From Endobacterium cereale (GTDB lineage: Bacteria > Pseudomonadota > Alphaproteobacteria > Rhizobiales > Rhizobiaceae), in assembly GCF_009617585.1 (NCBI RefSeq), contig NZ_WIXI01000048.1, positions 124,001-188,000 on the forward strand: a stretch of DNA of 64,000 nucleotides, given 5' to 3'. Shown in pieces: positions 52,686-61,425 of this stretch (positions are counted from its first letter, which is position 1; every line of letters begins with the position of its first letter). The notes beneath the pieces were generated by a model. It had not been told where the DNA came from. It ran no database searches and was given only the letters and a program-made list of their open reading frames with translations. Made by a program: the position numbers and the translations under genes.

Positions 52686-53402
52686 TCAATGCAATCCACC
52701 AACACCCAGCAGGCGGTCTATCACGTCGTGATCCCCGGACAGCGCCTGTGGTGTGCCGGTCCAGGCAATACGGCCGCGCTCCATGATCATCACCCGATCG
52801 GCGAATTCCAGTGCACTCTGAATACGCTGCTCGACAAGCAGGATGGTGGTTTCGCCCGACTGTGCCAGCAATGAAAAAGCCGCCATCAGTTCTTCGCAGA
52901 TGACCGGAGCAAGGCCTTCCAGCGGCTCATCCAGCAAGAGCACGCTCGGCTGGCCGAGAATGGTGCGGGCGGTCGACAACATCTGCTGTTCGCCGCCCGA
53001 TAGCTGGCTGCCGAGATTGGTGCGCCTCTCCTTCAACCGCGGAAACATTGTGTAGGCTTCCTCGACTGCCGATTTTGGACGCGCCTTCAGGCCGACAAAC
53101 AGGTTTTCCTCAACCGTCAGGCTGGGAAAAACATCGCGCGTCTGCGGCACATAACCAAGCCCCGACAGCGCACGGGCAGCACTGGGCTGAGAGGCAATAT
53201 CTTGACCACCAAGACGGATTTCGCCGGCGTAACGCCGCGTCTGGCCGGCGATGGTGGCGAACAGGCTGGTCTTGCCCATGCCGTTGCGGCCGAGCACGGC
53301 GAGGCGTTCGCCGGCCGGCACCGAAAATGAGACATCCTCGATCACCCGCGTCGGGCCGTAACCGGCCGACAGGTTGATCACCTCAAGCGACGCTGCCGGC
53401 AT
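52686..53402 (-). CDS. livF: ABC transporter ATP-binding protein, LivF type (PcaX/W-like)
   Basis: 238 residues from ATG 53402 (MPAASLEVINLS), overlapping the LivG-type gene by 20 bp. Walker A GRNGMGKTS, signature LSGGEQQML, Walker B VLLLDEPLEGL and LVEQRIQSAL (H-loop region with Gln-Arg in place of the usual His) are seen. Known: LivF and LivG form the ATPase pair of branched-chain-amino-acid-type (HAAT) importers. Close to pca genes, it may power protocatechuate uptake, as PcaMNVWX does in Sinorhizobium meliloti. Confidence 0.88.
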   Translation of the reverse strand: MPAASLEVINLSAGYGPTRVIEDVSFSVPAGERLAVLGRNGMGKTSLFATIAGQTRRYAGEIRLGGQDIASQPSAARALSGLGYVPQTRDVFPSLTVEENLFVGLKARPKSAVEEAYTMFPRLKERRTNLGSQLSGGEQQMLSTARTILGQPSVLLLDEPLEGLAPVICEELMAAFSLLAQSGETTILLVEQRIQSALEFADRVMIMERGRIAWTGTPQALSGDHDVIDRLLGVGGLH

Positions 53403-54144
53403 TGGCGTAACTCCCCAGATAAGCTTCGCGCACAGCCACATCCTGCTTCACATCCTGCGGCGAACCATCGAAGATGACTGTACCGGCGGCCAGCACCATG
53501 ACCCGTTTGGCGAAACGGAAAACCAGATCCATGTCGTGTTCGATCATCAGCACCGCGAGATCCGGCGGCAACATGTCGAGCGCGCGTTCGATGCGGGCGG
53601 TTTCGGCCTGCGGCACCCCGGCGGCCGGTTCATCCAGCAGCAGAACCTTTGGCCGCAGCGCCATGGCGAGCGCGATTTCCAGAAGACGCTGCTGGCCATA
53701 GGCAATCTCGCGCACTTTTAGATGAGCGAGTTCGTTCAGCCCAAGAAGGTTGAGGATTTCGCCGACCTCTTCCACGACAGGACGCATGGCATCATGACGG
53801 CCGAACATGCGGGTGGATTTGCCATCACGCTGCAGGATGGCGAGTGCGACATGTTCCTGCGGTGTCATGTCGGCAAAAAGCCGCGTGACCTGAAACGAAC
53901 GGACGAGGCCGCGGCTCACACGCTGGCGTGCCTTGAGGCCGGTGACATCTTCTCCCGCCAGCGCAATCGACCCGCCATCCGGCTTGATATGGCCGGTGAC
54001 GAGATTGACGAACGTGGTTTTTCCCGCGCCGTTCGGGCCGATCAGGGCAAGGCGATCACCCGGCGCAAGCGACAGTGACACGTTATCGGTGACCGCGAGG
54101 CCGCCAAAATTCTTGCGCAGATTTTTGACCTCGAACAAGCTCAT
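53383..54144 (-). CDS. livG: ABC transporter ATP-binding protein, LivG type
   Basis: 253 residues from ATG 54144 (MSLFEVKNLRK); a longer in-frame extension upstream runs antiphase through the permease gene and is not coding. Walker A GPNGAGKTT and Walker B VLLLDEPAAG are intact. The signature is the LivG-type variant IAYGQQRLLEIALAM rather than LSGGQ, and the switch His lies in MIEHDMD. It overlaps the LivM gene by 4 bp and the LivF gene by 20 bp, so it belongs to one translationally coupled operon. Confidence 0.9.
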   Translation of the reverse strand: MSLFEVKNLRKNFGGLAVTDNVSLSLAPGDRLALIGPNGAGKTTFVNLVTGHIKPDGGSIALAGEDVTGLKARQRVSRGLVRSFQVTRLFADMTPQEHVALAILQRDGKSTRMFGRHDAMRPVVEEVGEILNLLGLNELAHLKVREIAYGQQRLLEIALAMALRPKVLLLDEPAAGVPQAETARIERALDMLPPDLAVLMIEHDMDLVFRFAKRVMVLAAGTVIFDGSPQDVKQDVAVREAYLGSYANAGSVA

Positions 54145-55133
54145 TTGCCACCTCCGCGACGGCGCGAAAGGAAGGCGGCGGCGGCGCCATAGAGACCCTT
54201 TGGCGCAAACAGCACGACCACGATCAGAAGCGCGCCGACAATAGTCAGCCAATGGAACGGGTTGGCGGCGGAGACGACATCCTCGAACCACATGAAACTG
54301 ACCGTGCCGACCATGGCGCCATAAAGCGAACCAGTACCACCCAGCACCAGCATGACCAACGCTTCCGCCGACATCGTAAACGACAGGCTGTCGAGGCCGA
54401 CCACTTGCGTGGAGATGGCGTTGAGCGCGCCACCGATACCGGCGACTGCACCCGATATCACATACATGCGCAGCATGACCGAATGCACGGATGCACCCAT
54501 TGCGGCAACACGCACCGGATCTTCCCGCACGCCGCGCGCCAGCATACCGAAGGGCGACTGCACGAGTACGCGGAGGAGCACGAAGACGATCAGCAGCAGG
54601 ATGATGCCGTAGACATAGGCCGTGCGGCCCCAGAGATCGAATTCGAACAGGCCGAGCAGCGCATCCGTGGTGATGCCGGAGAGACCGTCGCTGCCGCCGG
54701 TCCAGCCCGACGCCTTGTTGGCGACTTCGTGAAAGAGGTGAACGACGGCGATCGACAGCACCAGTTGCGGCAGTCCATGCGCGCGCAAAATCACGAGGCC
54801 GGAAACGAGGCCCGCCAACGCCCCGGCGGCAGCGCCGATCAGCGTCATGGTCAGCGGTTCGGTAATGCCGAAATGGGCGGACACGATGCCGGCGCCATAG
54901 GCCCCTGCCCCGAACAAGGCCGCATGGCCGAGCGTGGCGACACCGCAATAACCGGTGACGAGATCGATCGACAGCACCAAAAGCATGGTGGCAATGATGC
55001 GGGTGAGCAGCGCCAGATTGTTGGGGAACAGAAAATAACCGATGACGCTCGCCGCAACGATGACGGCGATGCCGATCAGCGTTCCGAGTGGCCGGCGGCG
55101 TGTGGGAAGAGTGCTATCCATCAGAGCCGCCAT
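54141..55133 (-). CDS. livM: ABC transporter permease, LivM type
   Basis: 330 residues with about ten membrane spans. Family motifs include TGYCGVATLGHAALFGAGAYG near residue 62 and the EAA-like loop SPFGMLARGVREDPVRVAAMG. ATG 55133 overlaps the LivH stop by one base (TAATG). ATG 55121 (MDSTLPT) is an alternative. Together with LivH it forms the membrane pore of the HAAT importer. Confidence 0.9.
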   Translation of the reverse strand: MAALMDSTLPTRRRPLGTLIGIAVIVAASVIGYFLFPNNLALLTRIIATMLLVLSIDLVTGYCGVATLGHAALFGAGAYGAGIVSAHFGITEPLTMTLIGAAAGALAGLVSGLVILRAHGLPQLVLSIAVVHLFHEVANKASGWTGGSDGLSGITTDALLGLFEFDLWGRTAYVYGIILLLIVFVLLRVLVQSPFGMLARGVREDPVRVAAMGASVHSVMLRMYVISGAVAGIGGALNAISTQVVGLDSLSFTMSAEALVMLVLGGTGSLYGAMVGTVSFMWFEDVVSAANPFHWLTIVGALLIVVVLFAPKGLYGAAAAFLSRRRGGGK

Positions 55134-55996
55134 TATTTGAACCGCCCCGCAAGACCGCGCGGGAACAAGGTGACGATGACGATCACCGCGAGATAGAAAA
55201 AGAACTCACCATATTCCGGCGCAAGATAGCGCCCAGTAGTATCGATCGCGCCGAGCAGAAGACAGGCGATAAGCGCGCCGGGAATGGAACCGGCGCCGCC
55301 GATCGAGACGGCGACGAGGAAGGTCACCATGTAGCGCAGCGCGTAATAGGGTTCGACCGGCAGCAGTTCGGCACCAACGACACCCCCGAAAGCGGCAAGT
55401 CCCACGGCGACGGCAAAGCTGACCGCATACACCAGCTGCGTGCGCACCCCCAACGCTGCGGCCATCGGCGCATTATCGACGGCGGCGCGCAGGCGGATGC
55501 CAAAGGCGGTGCGCTCGATCAGGAACCACAGGCCACCGGCGACAACGAGGCCGCAGACGATGGCGAAGATACGATGCGTGGCAATGGCGCGGAAACCGAG
55601 ATCGATCGAACCGGAGAGCGTTTCCGGCAGCGGGATGGTTTTCAGTGTCGGGCCAAAGGCATAGTTGGCGAGACCGATGACACAGAAGGTGATGCCGATG
55701 GTCATCAGCACCTGTGTCAGTTCCGGCGCGCCATAGATGCGACGGTAAAGCAGCCGTTCGATCGGCACGGCGATGATGGCGGTGGCGATGACGGCGATCA
55801 GGATGGCCGGGGCATAACCGAAGCCAAGGTCACGCGTGGCATAGGAGGCGAGATAACCGCCGATCATGGCAAAAGCGCCATGGGCAAGATTGACGACCCG
55901 CATCAGGCCCATCGTCACCGACAGCCCGATCGAGATCACGAACAGCACCATGCCATAGGCAAGGGCGTCGATGGCTATGCTCAAAACAGTCTGCAT
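55133..55996 (-). CDS. livH: ABC transporter permease, LivH type
   Basis: 287 residues with eight or so membrane spans. The N-terminus MQTVLSIAIDALAYGMVLF leads into MRVVNLAHGAFAMIGGY, a LivH hallmark. The EAA-like loop is GIRLRAAVDNAPMAAALGV. It starts the HMGF block. It is separated from the binding-protein gene by 363 bp containing a RIME-like repeat, so the message may be processed or attenuated there. Confidence 0.9.
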   Translation of the reverse strand: MQTVLSIAIDALAYGMVLFVISIGLSVTMGLMRVVNLAHGAFAMIGGYLASYATRDLGFGYAPAILIAVIATAIIAVPIERLLYRRIYGAPELTQVLMTIGITFCVIGLANYAFGPTLKTIPLPETLSGSIDLGFRAIATHRIFAIVCGLVVAGGLWFLIERTAFGIRLRAAVDNAPMAAALGVRTQLVYAVSFAVAVGLAAFGGVVGAELLPVEPYYALRYMVTFLVAVSIGGAGSIPGALIACLLLGAIDTTGRYLAPEYGEFFFYLAVIVIVTLFPRGLAGRFK

Positions 55997-56198
55997 GCGT
56001 GATTATGGGTCCTAAAATCAACGTGTTTGCGGCGGTGTATATTTCAGCCGACCTGCCATTTTGTTGCAGGAAGACCGATTGCAGATGAATGAGAACGGCG
56101 TGGCCTGCTTCCTCTGATCTCCACCGTGAGGGCGAGACGCCACCGATAGGTGACAGAAGGGGTAACGGTGCGGCAGATGGATCCCAGTCGGCATTGGC

Positions 56199-56250
56199 GC
56201 CAGCCCCTCTGCCCTGCCGGGCATCTCCCCCTCAAGGGAGGAGATCGGCA
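56199..56250. repeat. RIME-like rhizobial palindromic intergenic element
   Basis: Two neighbouring palindromes, one around GCCCTGCCGGGC and one pairing CTCCC with GGGAG, resemble the mosaic palindromic repeats common between genes in Rhizobiaceae (RIME family). It lies in the 363-bp gap (55997-56359) between the binding-protein gene and livH; no gene is seen in that gap. A folded element here could set binding-protein excess over permease. Confidence 0.6.
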
Positions 56251-56359
56251 GAACGGCACACCATGCATTCAACACGCAGCAGCCTGCCCTCAAGAAGCAG
56301 ATCGGCTGGCTGGCCCCTTAAATTTGGGTCCAACCTGCCGGGAAAGACATCCTCAAACC

Positions 56360-57532
56360 TTACTTCGCCGCCGCCAGACCCGGATCGCCCTGACGTTCAA
56401 ACGTCTTGATTTCCTTGTTGATATAAGCGCCATCCGGCCCCTTGGTCACTTCACGCAGATAAATGTTCTGGGTGATGTGGCGGCTTTCGGCGTCGATCGA
56501 AACCGGGCCGCGCGGGCTGGTCCATGACAGACCCTTGACCGCATCGACAGCCTTTTTGGCATCCTGCTTACCACCGGTCGCCTCGATCATCTTGTAGATG
56601 ACATGCATGCCGTCATAAGCGCCGACGGCCGGGAAGGACAGTTCCGCCGGATTGCCGATCGCCTTGGATGCGGCTTCGACAAACGCCTTGTTTTCCGGTG
56701 AATCGTGGCTGACAGCATAATGGAACGTGGTCTGCACGCCCGCAGCCGCTTCGCCCAATGCCGGAAGGTCGGATTCCTGCGTCAGGTCGCCCGGCGAAAA
56801 AATCTTGATGCCGGCGGTTTTCAGGCCATTCTGGTTATAGGCTTTCACGAAACCAAGCGTGGTCGGGCCCGACGGCAGGAAGGCGAAAACCGCACCTGCG
56901 CCGGAATCCTTGATGCGCTGCATGATCGGCGAAAAATCATTGGTCGACAGCGGCATGCGGATGGCCTCGACAACCTTGCCGCCGGCCTTTTCAAAACCGG
57001 CCTTGAAGGCGTTTTCAGCATCGACGCCCGGACCGTAATCGCTGACCACGGTGATCACCTTGTCGACGCCGGCATCCTTGGCGACCTGCGCGATCGGCGT
57101 GGACGTCTGCCATGTGGTGAAGGACGTGCGCACCACATACGGGCTCTTGGTGACGATGGCCGAGGTGGCGGCATTCATCACCACCATCGGCACATTGCCC
57201 TGCTGAAGGATCGGCGTTGCCGCCATCGCATCCGGGGTGAAATAGAAGCCGGCGAGATATTGCACGCCTTCCTTGACGATCAGTTCCTGCGCCAGCGCCT
57301 TGGATTGTGCCGGATCGGCCTGCGGCACGTCGCGATAGATGATCTCGACATCGTTATCGCCGACCTTGGCACCGTTGACCGCCATATAGGCATCGATACC
57401 GGCCTTGAAGTTTTTGCCCTGCAGCGCGAACGGACCGGAAAACGGTCCGACGACGCCAACCTTGATGGTGGCCGCTTCAGCGCTGACACTCATTGCAAGA
57501 GCCGCGATGGCGGCGCCCAAAAATCTCTTCAT
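56360..57532 (-). CDS. ABC transporter substrate-binding protein, branched-chain amino acid/aromatic type (PcaM-like)
   Basis: 390 residues from ATG 57532 with GGGAGG seven bases upstream. The signal peptide MKRFLGAAIAALAMSVSAEA|A precedes the periplasmic type-I binding fold (IKVGVVGPFSGPFALQGKNF, YRDVPQADPAQSKALAQELI, VSDYGPGVDAENAFKAGFEKAGG). Known: HAAT-family binding proteins carry leucine-type amino acids, amides or aromatic acids. Its promoter shares two elements at equal spacing with pcaD, so protocatechuate or a related aromatic acid is the likely ligand, comparable to PcaM of S. meliloti. The ligand remains inference. Confidence 0.87.
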   Translation of the reverse strand: MKRFLGAAIAALAMSVSAEAATIKVGVVGPFSGPFALQGKNFKAGIDAYMAVNGAKVGDNDVEIIYRDVPQADPAQSKALAQELIVKEGVQYLAGFYFTPDAMAATPILQQGNVPMVVMNAATSAIVTKSPYVVRTSFTTWQTSTPIAQVAKDAGVDKVITVVSDYGPGVDAENAFKAGFEKAGGKVVEAIRMPLSTNDFSPIMQRIKDSGAGAVFAFLPSGPTTLGFVKAYNQNGLKTAGIKIFSPGDLTQESDLPALGEAAAGVQTTFHYAVSHDSPENKAFVEAASKAIGNPAELSFPAVGAYDGMHVIYKMIEATGGKQDAKKAVDAVKGLSWTSPRGPVSIDAESRHITQNIYLREVTKGPDGAYINKEIKTFERQGDPGLAAAK

Positions 57533-57603
57533 GTTACCCTCCCTGATGCGAAAGCCCTTCGGGCCTCCCGTTCCGCATTCAAATTGCAGTTTGTCATAAG
57601 GTG

Positions 57604-57652
57604 TGGCCAAGTAAAATGAATTGGCCGAGATGACCCATATGCAAAAGGTTAT
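57604..57652 (-). promoter_or_regulatory. PcaQ-type promoter region of the ABC binding-protein gene
   Basis: A dyad-like element ATATGC-AAAA-GGTTAT (57637-57652) fits 9 of 12 defined positions of the PcaQ box ATAACC-N4-GGTTAA read on this strand's complement. After exactly 16 bp comes TGGCCAAGTAAAATGAA (57604-57620), 13 of 17 identical to the motif upstream of pcaD, which has the same 16-bp spacing. The second motif probably covers the activation site or -35 region. Confidence 0.6.
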
Positions 57653-57676
57653 GATTCAAGGCAATGTCGGACGGGA

Positions 57677-58732
57677 CTAATCCCGGCCGATTGAACGGAT
57701 ATTACCGGCCAGTTCCAGCGCCAAGCGCAAGGAGGCGCCGGTCGAAACCGCCATCTGCGGCAAGGTCAGCCATTCCAGCGTCCAGGCGGCCCCCGAACGT
57801 TCCTGTTCATGCACAAGTGCCTGATGCATGCCGGAAAGCTGGGCTGCGTTAAAGCGGGCGAGAGATACAAGAACTTCCGCCGCCACCGGGTTCTGCTTGT
57901 GCGCCATCGCCGACGAAGCACCACCGCCGGCCAGCACGATCTCGGATCCGGCTTCGGCCAGAAGCGCAATGTCCTGCCCGAATTTTCCGAGGCTTCCGGT
58001 TATCAAAGACAGAAGCCCGGCAAGCTCGCCAAGACGGTCACGCTGGCTCTGCCATTGCGCATGGTTGCCAAGCCCAAGGTCCTCCGCGAGTGCTTCACGC
58101 ACGACCACGCCTTCCTCACCCAGCGCATCCAGCGTACCGGCGGCGCCGCCGAACTGCAGGACCAAAGCGCTTTCGGCAAAAGCTTCCAGTCTTGCACGGT
58201 GACGGGCGAGCGGTTCGCACCATGCACGGATGCGATCGGACACTTTTATCTCGATCGCCGCCTGCATGCGGGTATGGCCCATCATCACGTGATGGCCAAA
58301 ACTCTTGTCGAGATCGGCAAAAGCGGAATCAAGCTTTTCCATACGATCTTCGAGAAGCGCTGCAACCCCGCGCAGCCGCAACATCAGGCTGGTATCGACC
58401 ACGTCCTGGCTGGTGGCACCTTTATGAACATGCCGGCCGACTTCCGGCCCGCAGGCTTCTCGCAACTGGCGTATCAATTCCGGCACCACAACGCCATCAC
58501 GCGCAGTGGCGATCCGCAGCTTTTCCATATCCGGGGCGAAATGCGCGCAGACTTCGGCGATACGCTCTGCCGCCAAAACAGGGATAGAGCCTTCCGCCGC
58601 CTCGCTGGAGGCGAGCGCCATCTCGAAATCCAGCATGGCCTTGATATCGGCATTGGCGGTAAAAAATGCAGCCGTTTCCGTGTCGCCGACGAGGCCGGAC
58701 AGGAAAGGATGATCGAAGGCGGATACGCTCAT
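57677..58732 (-). CDS. pcaB: 3-carboxy-cis,cis-muconate cycloisomerase
   Basis: 351 residues from ATG 58732 (MSVSAFDHPF), similar to the short rhizobial PcaB. It belongs to the fumarase/argininosuccinate lyase superfamily, shown by the signature GGASSAMAHKQNP and the HKGATSQDVVDTSL stretch. Known: it lactonises 3-carboxy-cis,cis-muconate to gamma-carboxymuconolactone, the step after protocatechuate ring cleavage. It is last in pcaDCHGB, 22 bp after pcaG. Confidence 0.94.
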   Translation of the reverse strand: MSVSAFDHPFLSGLVGDTETAAFFTANADIKAMLDFEMALASSEAAEGSIPVLAAERIAEVCAHFAPDMEKLRIATARDGVVVPELIRQLREACGPEVGRHVHKGATSQDVVDTSLMLRLRGVAALLEDRMEKLDSAFADLDKSFGHHVMMGHTRMQAAIEIKVSDRIRAWCEPLARHRARLEAFAESALVLQFGGAAGTLDALGEEGVVVREALAEDLGLGNHAQWQSQRDRLGELAGLLSLITGSLGKFGQDIALLAEAGSEIVLAGGGASSAMAHKQNPVAAEVLVSLARFNAAQLSGMHQALVHEQERSGAAWTLEWLTLPQMAVSTGASLRLALELAGNIRSIGRD

Positions 58733-58754
58733 GAAAACCGATGCCTTACGCTTC

Positions 58755-59372
58755 TCAGATATCGAAGAACACGGTCTCGTCTTCGCCCTGAAGATGGATG
58801 TCGAAAGACACCGTGTCACCTTCGCGGCTGCCGATCAAGGTTTTCACCCGGCTGCGGTGTTCCAGGCGCATCAGGATCGGGTCTTGCGCATTGGCCTCTT
58901 CCTCATCGGAAAAATACATGCGGGTATGCAGGCCGATATTGATGCCGCGCGCGACAATCCACAACGTCACATGCGGCGCCATCATGCGGCCGTCGTTGAA
59001 GGGCACGCGGCCGGGCTTGATCGTTTCAAACACGAACTCGCCGGTTGTCATGTCGGCCGGACAACGCCCCCAGCCCAAAAAGTTCGGGTCGGCCTTGCCA
59101 CGCGTTTCGGACGGGCTGTTGTAAAAACCGTCGCTATCGGCCTGCCAGATCTCGATCATCGCATCCTTGAGCGGCGTGCCGATGCCATCGAGAACACGGC
59201 CGCGAATGGTGATGCGTTCGCCACGGGTCTTGTCATTGGCGAGCGGGCCGGAACCGAGATCGGTTTCATAAACACCTTCAATGCCGGTAAAATTCGGTGT
59301 GCAGCCGATATGCACGTAAGGACCGGCAGTCTGCGAGGCTGACTCCTTCAGGTAACCGAGAGGCTGAGGCAT
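58755..59372 (-). CDS. pcaG: Protocatechuate 3,4-dioxygenase alpha subunit
   Basis: 205 residues from ATG 59372 (MPQPLGYLKESASQTAGPYVH), one base after the pcaH stop. The intradiol dioxygenase fold motifs are present (ITIRGRVLDGIGTPLKDAMIEIWQADSDG, FVFETIKPGRVP). As in other alpha subunits, the iron-ligand Tyr/His set of the beta subunit is not conserved. Known: it forms the (alpha-beta-Fe3+)n enzyme with PcaH. Confidence 0.95.
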   Translation of the reverse strand: MPQPLGYLKESASQTAGPYVHIGCTPNFTGIEGVYETDLGSGPLANDKTRGERITIRGRVLDGIGTPLKDAMIEIWQADSDGFYNSPSETRGKADPNFLGWGRCPADMTTGEFVFETIKPGRVPFNDGRMMAPHVTLWIVARGINIGLHTRMYFSDEEEANAQDPILMRLEHRSRVKTLIGSREGDTVSFDIHLQGEDETVFFDI

Positions 59373-59373
59373 A

Positions 59374-60114
59374 TCAGTTACCCTCCTTGCGGTTCTCGAA
59401 AAAGGTCGAGCGGCGGCCACGCAAGATGATGTCGAACTTGTAGGCGCGCATATCCATAGGGATGGTCGCGTTCATGTCCAAAGGCGCGATCAGCTGGTGG
59501 ATCGCCTGCTCGTCCGGAATGGTTTTTACGATCGGACACAGCCAGATCATCGGATCGCCCTCAAAATACATCTGGGTGATCAGGCGCTGCGAAAAACCAT
59601 GCCCGAACACGGAAAAATGGATATGCGCCGGGCGCCAGTCGTTGACGCCGTTCGGCCAGGGATAGGCACCGGGCTTGATCGTCTTGAACCAGTAATACCC
59701 GTTTTCATCGGTGATCGTGCGGCCGAAACCGCCGAAATTCGGATCGATGGCGGCGAGATAGGTCTCCTTCTTGTGGCGATACCGCCCGCCGGCATTGGCC
59801 TGCCAGAATTCCACCAGCGCGCCATCGACGCCGCGCCCGCGTTCATCCAGCACGCGGCCATGCACGAGAATGCGCTGGCCGATCGCCATTTCACCGGGGC
59901 GTGCGTAATTGACGATCAGGTCGTTATCGAACTCGCCGAGAATGTTGTGGCCGAAGACCGGGCCGGTGATTTCGCTTTTCGTACCATCCAGCGAGATCAG
60001 CGCCTTTTGCGGCGAGCGCAGCACGGAGGTCTTGTAACCCGGCGTATAGGCCGGCGGATGGATGGAGCGGTCGCGTGCGAAAAACGCGCCGGTTTCAGGT
60101 CTCTCGTTCTTCAC
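59374..60114 (-). CDS. pcaH: Protocatechuate 3,4-dioxygenase beta subunit
   Basis: 246 residues. The iron-binding set is visible: the ligand Tyr pair around GRYRHK and IKPGAYPWPNG, and the two His in RPAHIHFSVFG. The N-terminal DUF-like lid (RDRSIHPPAYTPGYKTSVLRSP) is typical of beta subunits. Known: it opens the ring of protocatechuate between the hydroxylated carbons with O2, giving 3-carboxymuconate. It overlaps pcaC by 4 bp. Confidence 0.95.
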   Translation of the reverse strand: MKNERPETGAFFARDRSIHPPAYTPGYKTSVLRSPQKALISLDGTKSEITGPVFGHNILGEFDNDLIVNYARPGEMAIGQRILVHGRVLDERGRGVDGALVEFWQANAGGRYRHKKETYLAAIDPNFGGFGRTITDENGYYWFKTIKPGAYPWPNGVNDWRPAHIHFSVFGHGFSQRLITQMYFEGDPMIWLCPIVKTIPDEQAIHQLIAPLDMNATIPMDMRAYKFDIILRGRRSTFFENRKEGN

Positions 60115-60533
60115 TCCGCCTCCTCCCCGGCGACTTTGCCGGCGGCATCCATTTCGGCATAAGCTGCCTTGACGATCTTGAATGCATGATTGGCGGCCGG
60201 CACGCCGGCATAGATCGCCACATGCAACAGCGCCTCGCAGAGATCCTCCCGGCTCGCGCCGGTATTCTTGGTGGCGCGCACATGCATCGCCACTTCCTCA
60301 TGCTGGCCGAGTGCCGCAAGCAGCGCGATCGTGACGATCGAGCGTTCGCGTTTCGACCAGGTCTCCCTCGACCAGACATTGCCCCAGGCGGTTTCGGTGA
60401 TCAACTCCTGAAACGGCTGGTCGAACGGGGTTTCGTTGGCCAGCGCCCGGTCGACATGGGCATCACCCAGAACGGCGCGTCGTGTCGCGAGGCCTTTGCT
60501 ATAACGCTCGGAGGTTTGCGGGGTGTTGGCCAT
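60111..60533 (-). CDS. pcaC: 4-carboxymuconolactone decarboxylase
   Basis: 140 residues of the AhpD/CMD family, standing free rather than fused to PcaD as in some bacteria. Seen: LATRRAVLGDAHVDRA at the start, WSRETWSKRERSIVTIALLAALG, HVRATKNTGASREDLCEALLHVAIYAG and PAANHAF. Known: it decarboxylates gamma-carboxymuconolactone to 3-oxoadipate enol-lactone. It lies 3 bp after pcaD. Confidence 0.94.
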   Translation of the reverse strand: MANTPQTSERYSKGLATRRAVLGDAHVDRALANETPFDQPFQELITETAWGNVWSRETWSKRERSIVTIALLAALGQHEEVAMHVRATKNTGASREDLCEALLHVAIYAGVPAANHAFKIVKAAYAEMDAAGKVAGEEAE

Positions 60534-60536
60534 GGT

Positions 60537-61334
60537 TCACTCTCCGGGCAATTGGGCGAGAAACTCGCGGATGACGGCGGCATAAGCTGCGGGTGCCTCG
60601 ACACACGGAATATGCGCGGCGTTTTCGATGACGTGGTAGCGGCTGCCGGGCACGAGATCGGCCAGCGAGCGCACCAGTTCAGGCGGGGTCGAGCCATCCT
60701 CGGCGCCGGCGATGCAGAGCGTCGGAACAGCAATGTTCTTTGCGACTTCGGTGAAATCCGCATCCCGAATGGCGGCGCAGGTGCCACTGTAACCGGCAAC
60801 TGGCTGGCGCAGCAGCATGTTGCAATACCCGCGATAAGCGGCGTTTTCCGGCACACGATGGGCGGCGGTGAACCAGCGCCCCATGATGCCATCGACCATG
60901 GGGCCGAGACCTTCCGCCTCCACCTTGGCGATACGCTCATTCCACATGTCGGCGGTGCCGATTTTGTGGGCGGTGTTGGAGAGGATCAGCGCGCGCACCA
61001 GATCCGGCCGCGTCGCATAGAGCGACTGCGCGATCAGACCGCCGACCGACAGGCCGCAGATGATGACGTTCGCATAACCCAGATGGTCGATGACGCCGGC
61101 GAGATCGGCGGCGTGGTCTTCGATCCTGTAAGGCGGCTTGCCGAGATCGGAGAGGCCATGGCCGCGCTTGTCATAGCTGACGAGTGTAAAATCCTCGGAC
61201 AATTTCGGCAGGACGAGATCCCAGATGCGTGCATCGGTGCCCAGAGAGTTGATGAACACGATGACCGGCTTGCGGTCTCCCGCGCCCGCCACGTCATAGC
61301 GGATGACCACGTCGTTGATCGAAACGAACTGCAT
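60537..61334 (-). CDS. pcaD: 3-oxoadipate enol-lactonase
   Basis: 265 residues, alpha/beta-hydrolase fold. Nucleophile Ser sits in ICGLSVGGLIAQ, the oxyanion region in FINSLGTDARIWD, the acid in AGAEDGSTPPE, and the His in IENAAHIPCVEAP. Known: it hydrolyses 3-oxoadipate enol-lactone to 3-oxoadipate. It is first in pcaDCHGB; the next steps (pcaIJ, pcaF) are not in this window. Transcription should need PcaQ and 3-carboxymuconate-type coinducers. Confidence 0.94.
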   Translation of the reverse strand: MQFVSINDVVIRYDVAGAGDRKPVIVFINSLGTDARIWDLVLPKLSEDFTLVSYDKRGHGLSDLGKPPYRIEDHAADLAGVIDHLGYANVIICGLSVGGLIAQSLYATRPDLVRALILSNTAHKIGTADMWNERIAKVEAEGLGPMVDGIMGRWFTAAHRVPENAAYRGYCNMLLRQPVAGYSGTCAAIRDADFTEVAKNIAVPTLCIAGAEDGSTPPELVRSLADLVPGSRYHVIENAAHIPCVEAPAAYAAVIREFLAQLPGE

Positions 61335-61373
61335 GCGAAATTCTCCTCCACGAAGGAGATTGCAGCGATCAAA

Positions 61374-61422
61374 TGGTTAGGTAAAATGATTTTTGGGCGC
61401 ATTTCATTAACCGGGGGATTAT
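61374..61422. promoter_or_regulatory. PcaQ box and pcaD promoter element
   Basis: TTAACC-GGGG-GATTAT (61407-61422) matches the PcaQ consensus ATAACC-N4-GGTTAA (reverse strand) at 11 of 12 positions. Its centre is about 80 bp upstream of the pcaD start. Sixteen bases on, toward pcaD, lies TGGTTAGGTAAAATGAT (61374-61390), also found upstream of the livJ-type gene. The box overlaps the ribosome site of pcaQ itself. Confidence 0.75.
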
Positions 61423-61425
61423 GAA

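Noticed and set aside
53383..54948. 521-codon minus-strand frame upstream-extended from LivG
   Set aside because: The part before ATG 54144 is an Arg-rich out-of-frame translation of the LivM permease gene; the LivG domain starts at MSLFEV.
57810..58942. Long plus-strand frame opposite pcaB
   Set aside because: Antisense of a well-supported cycloisomerase; no family features.
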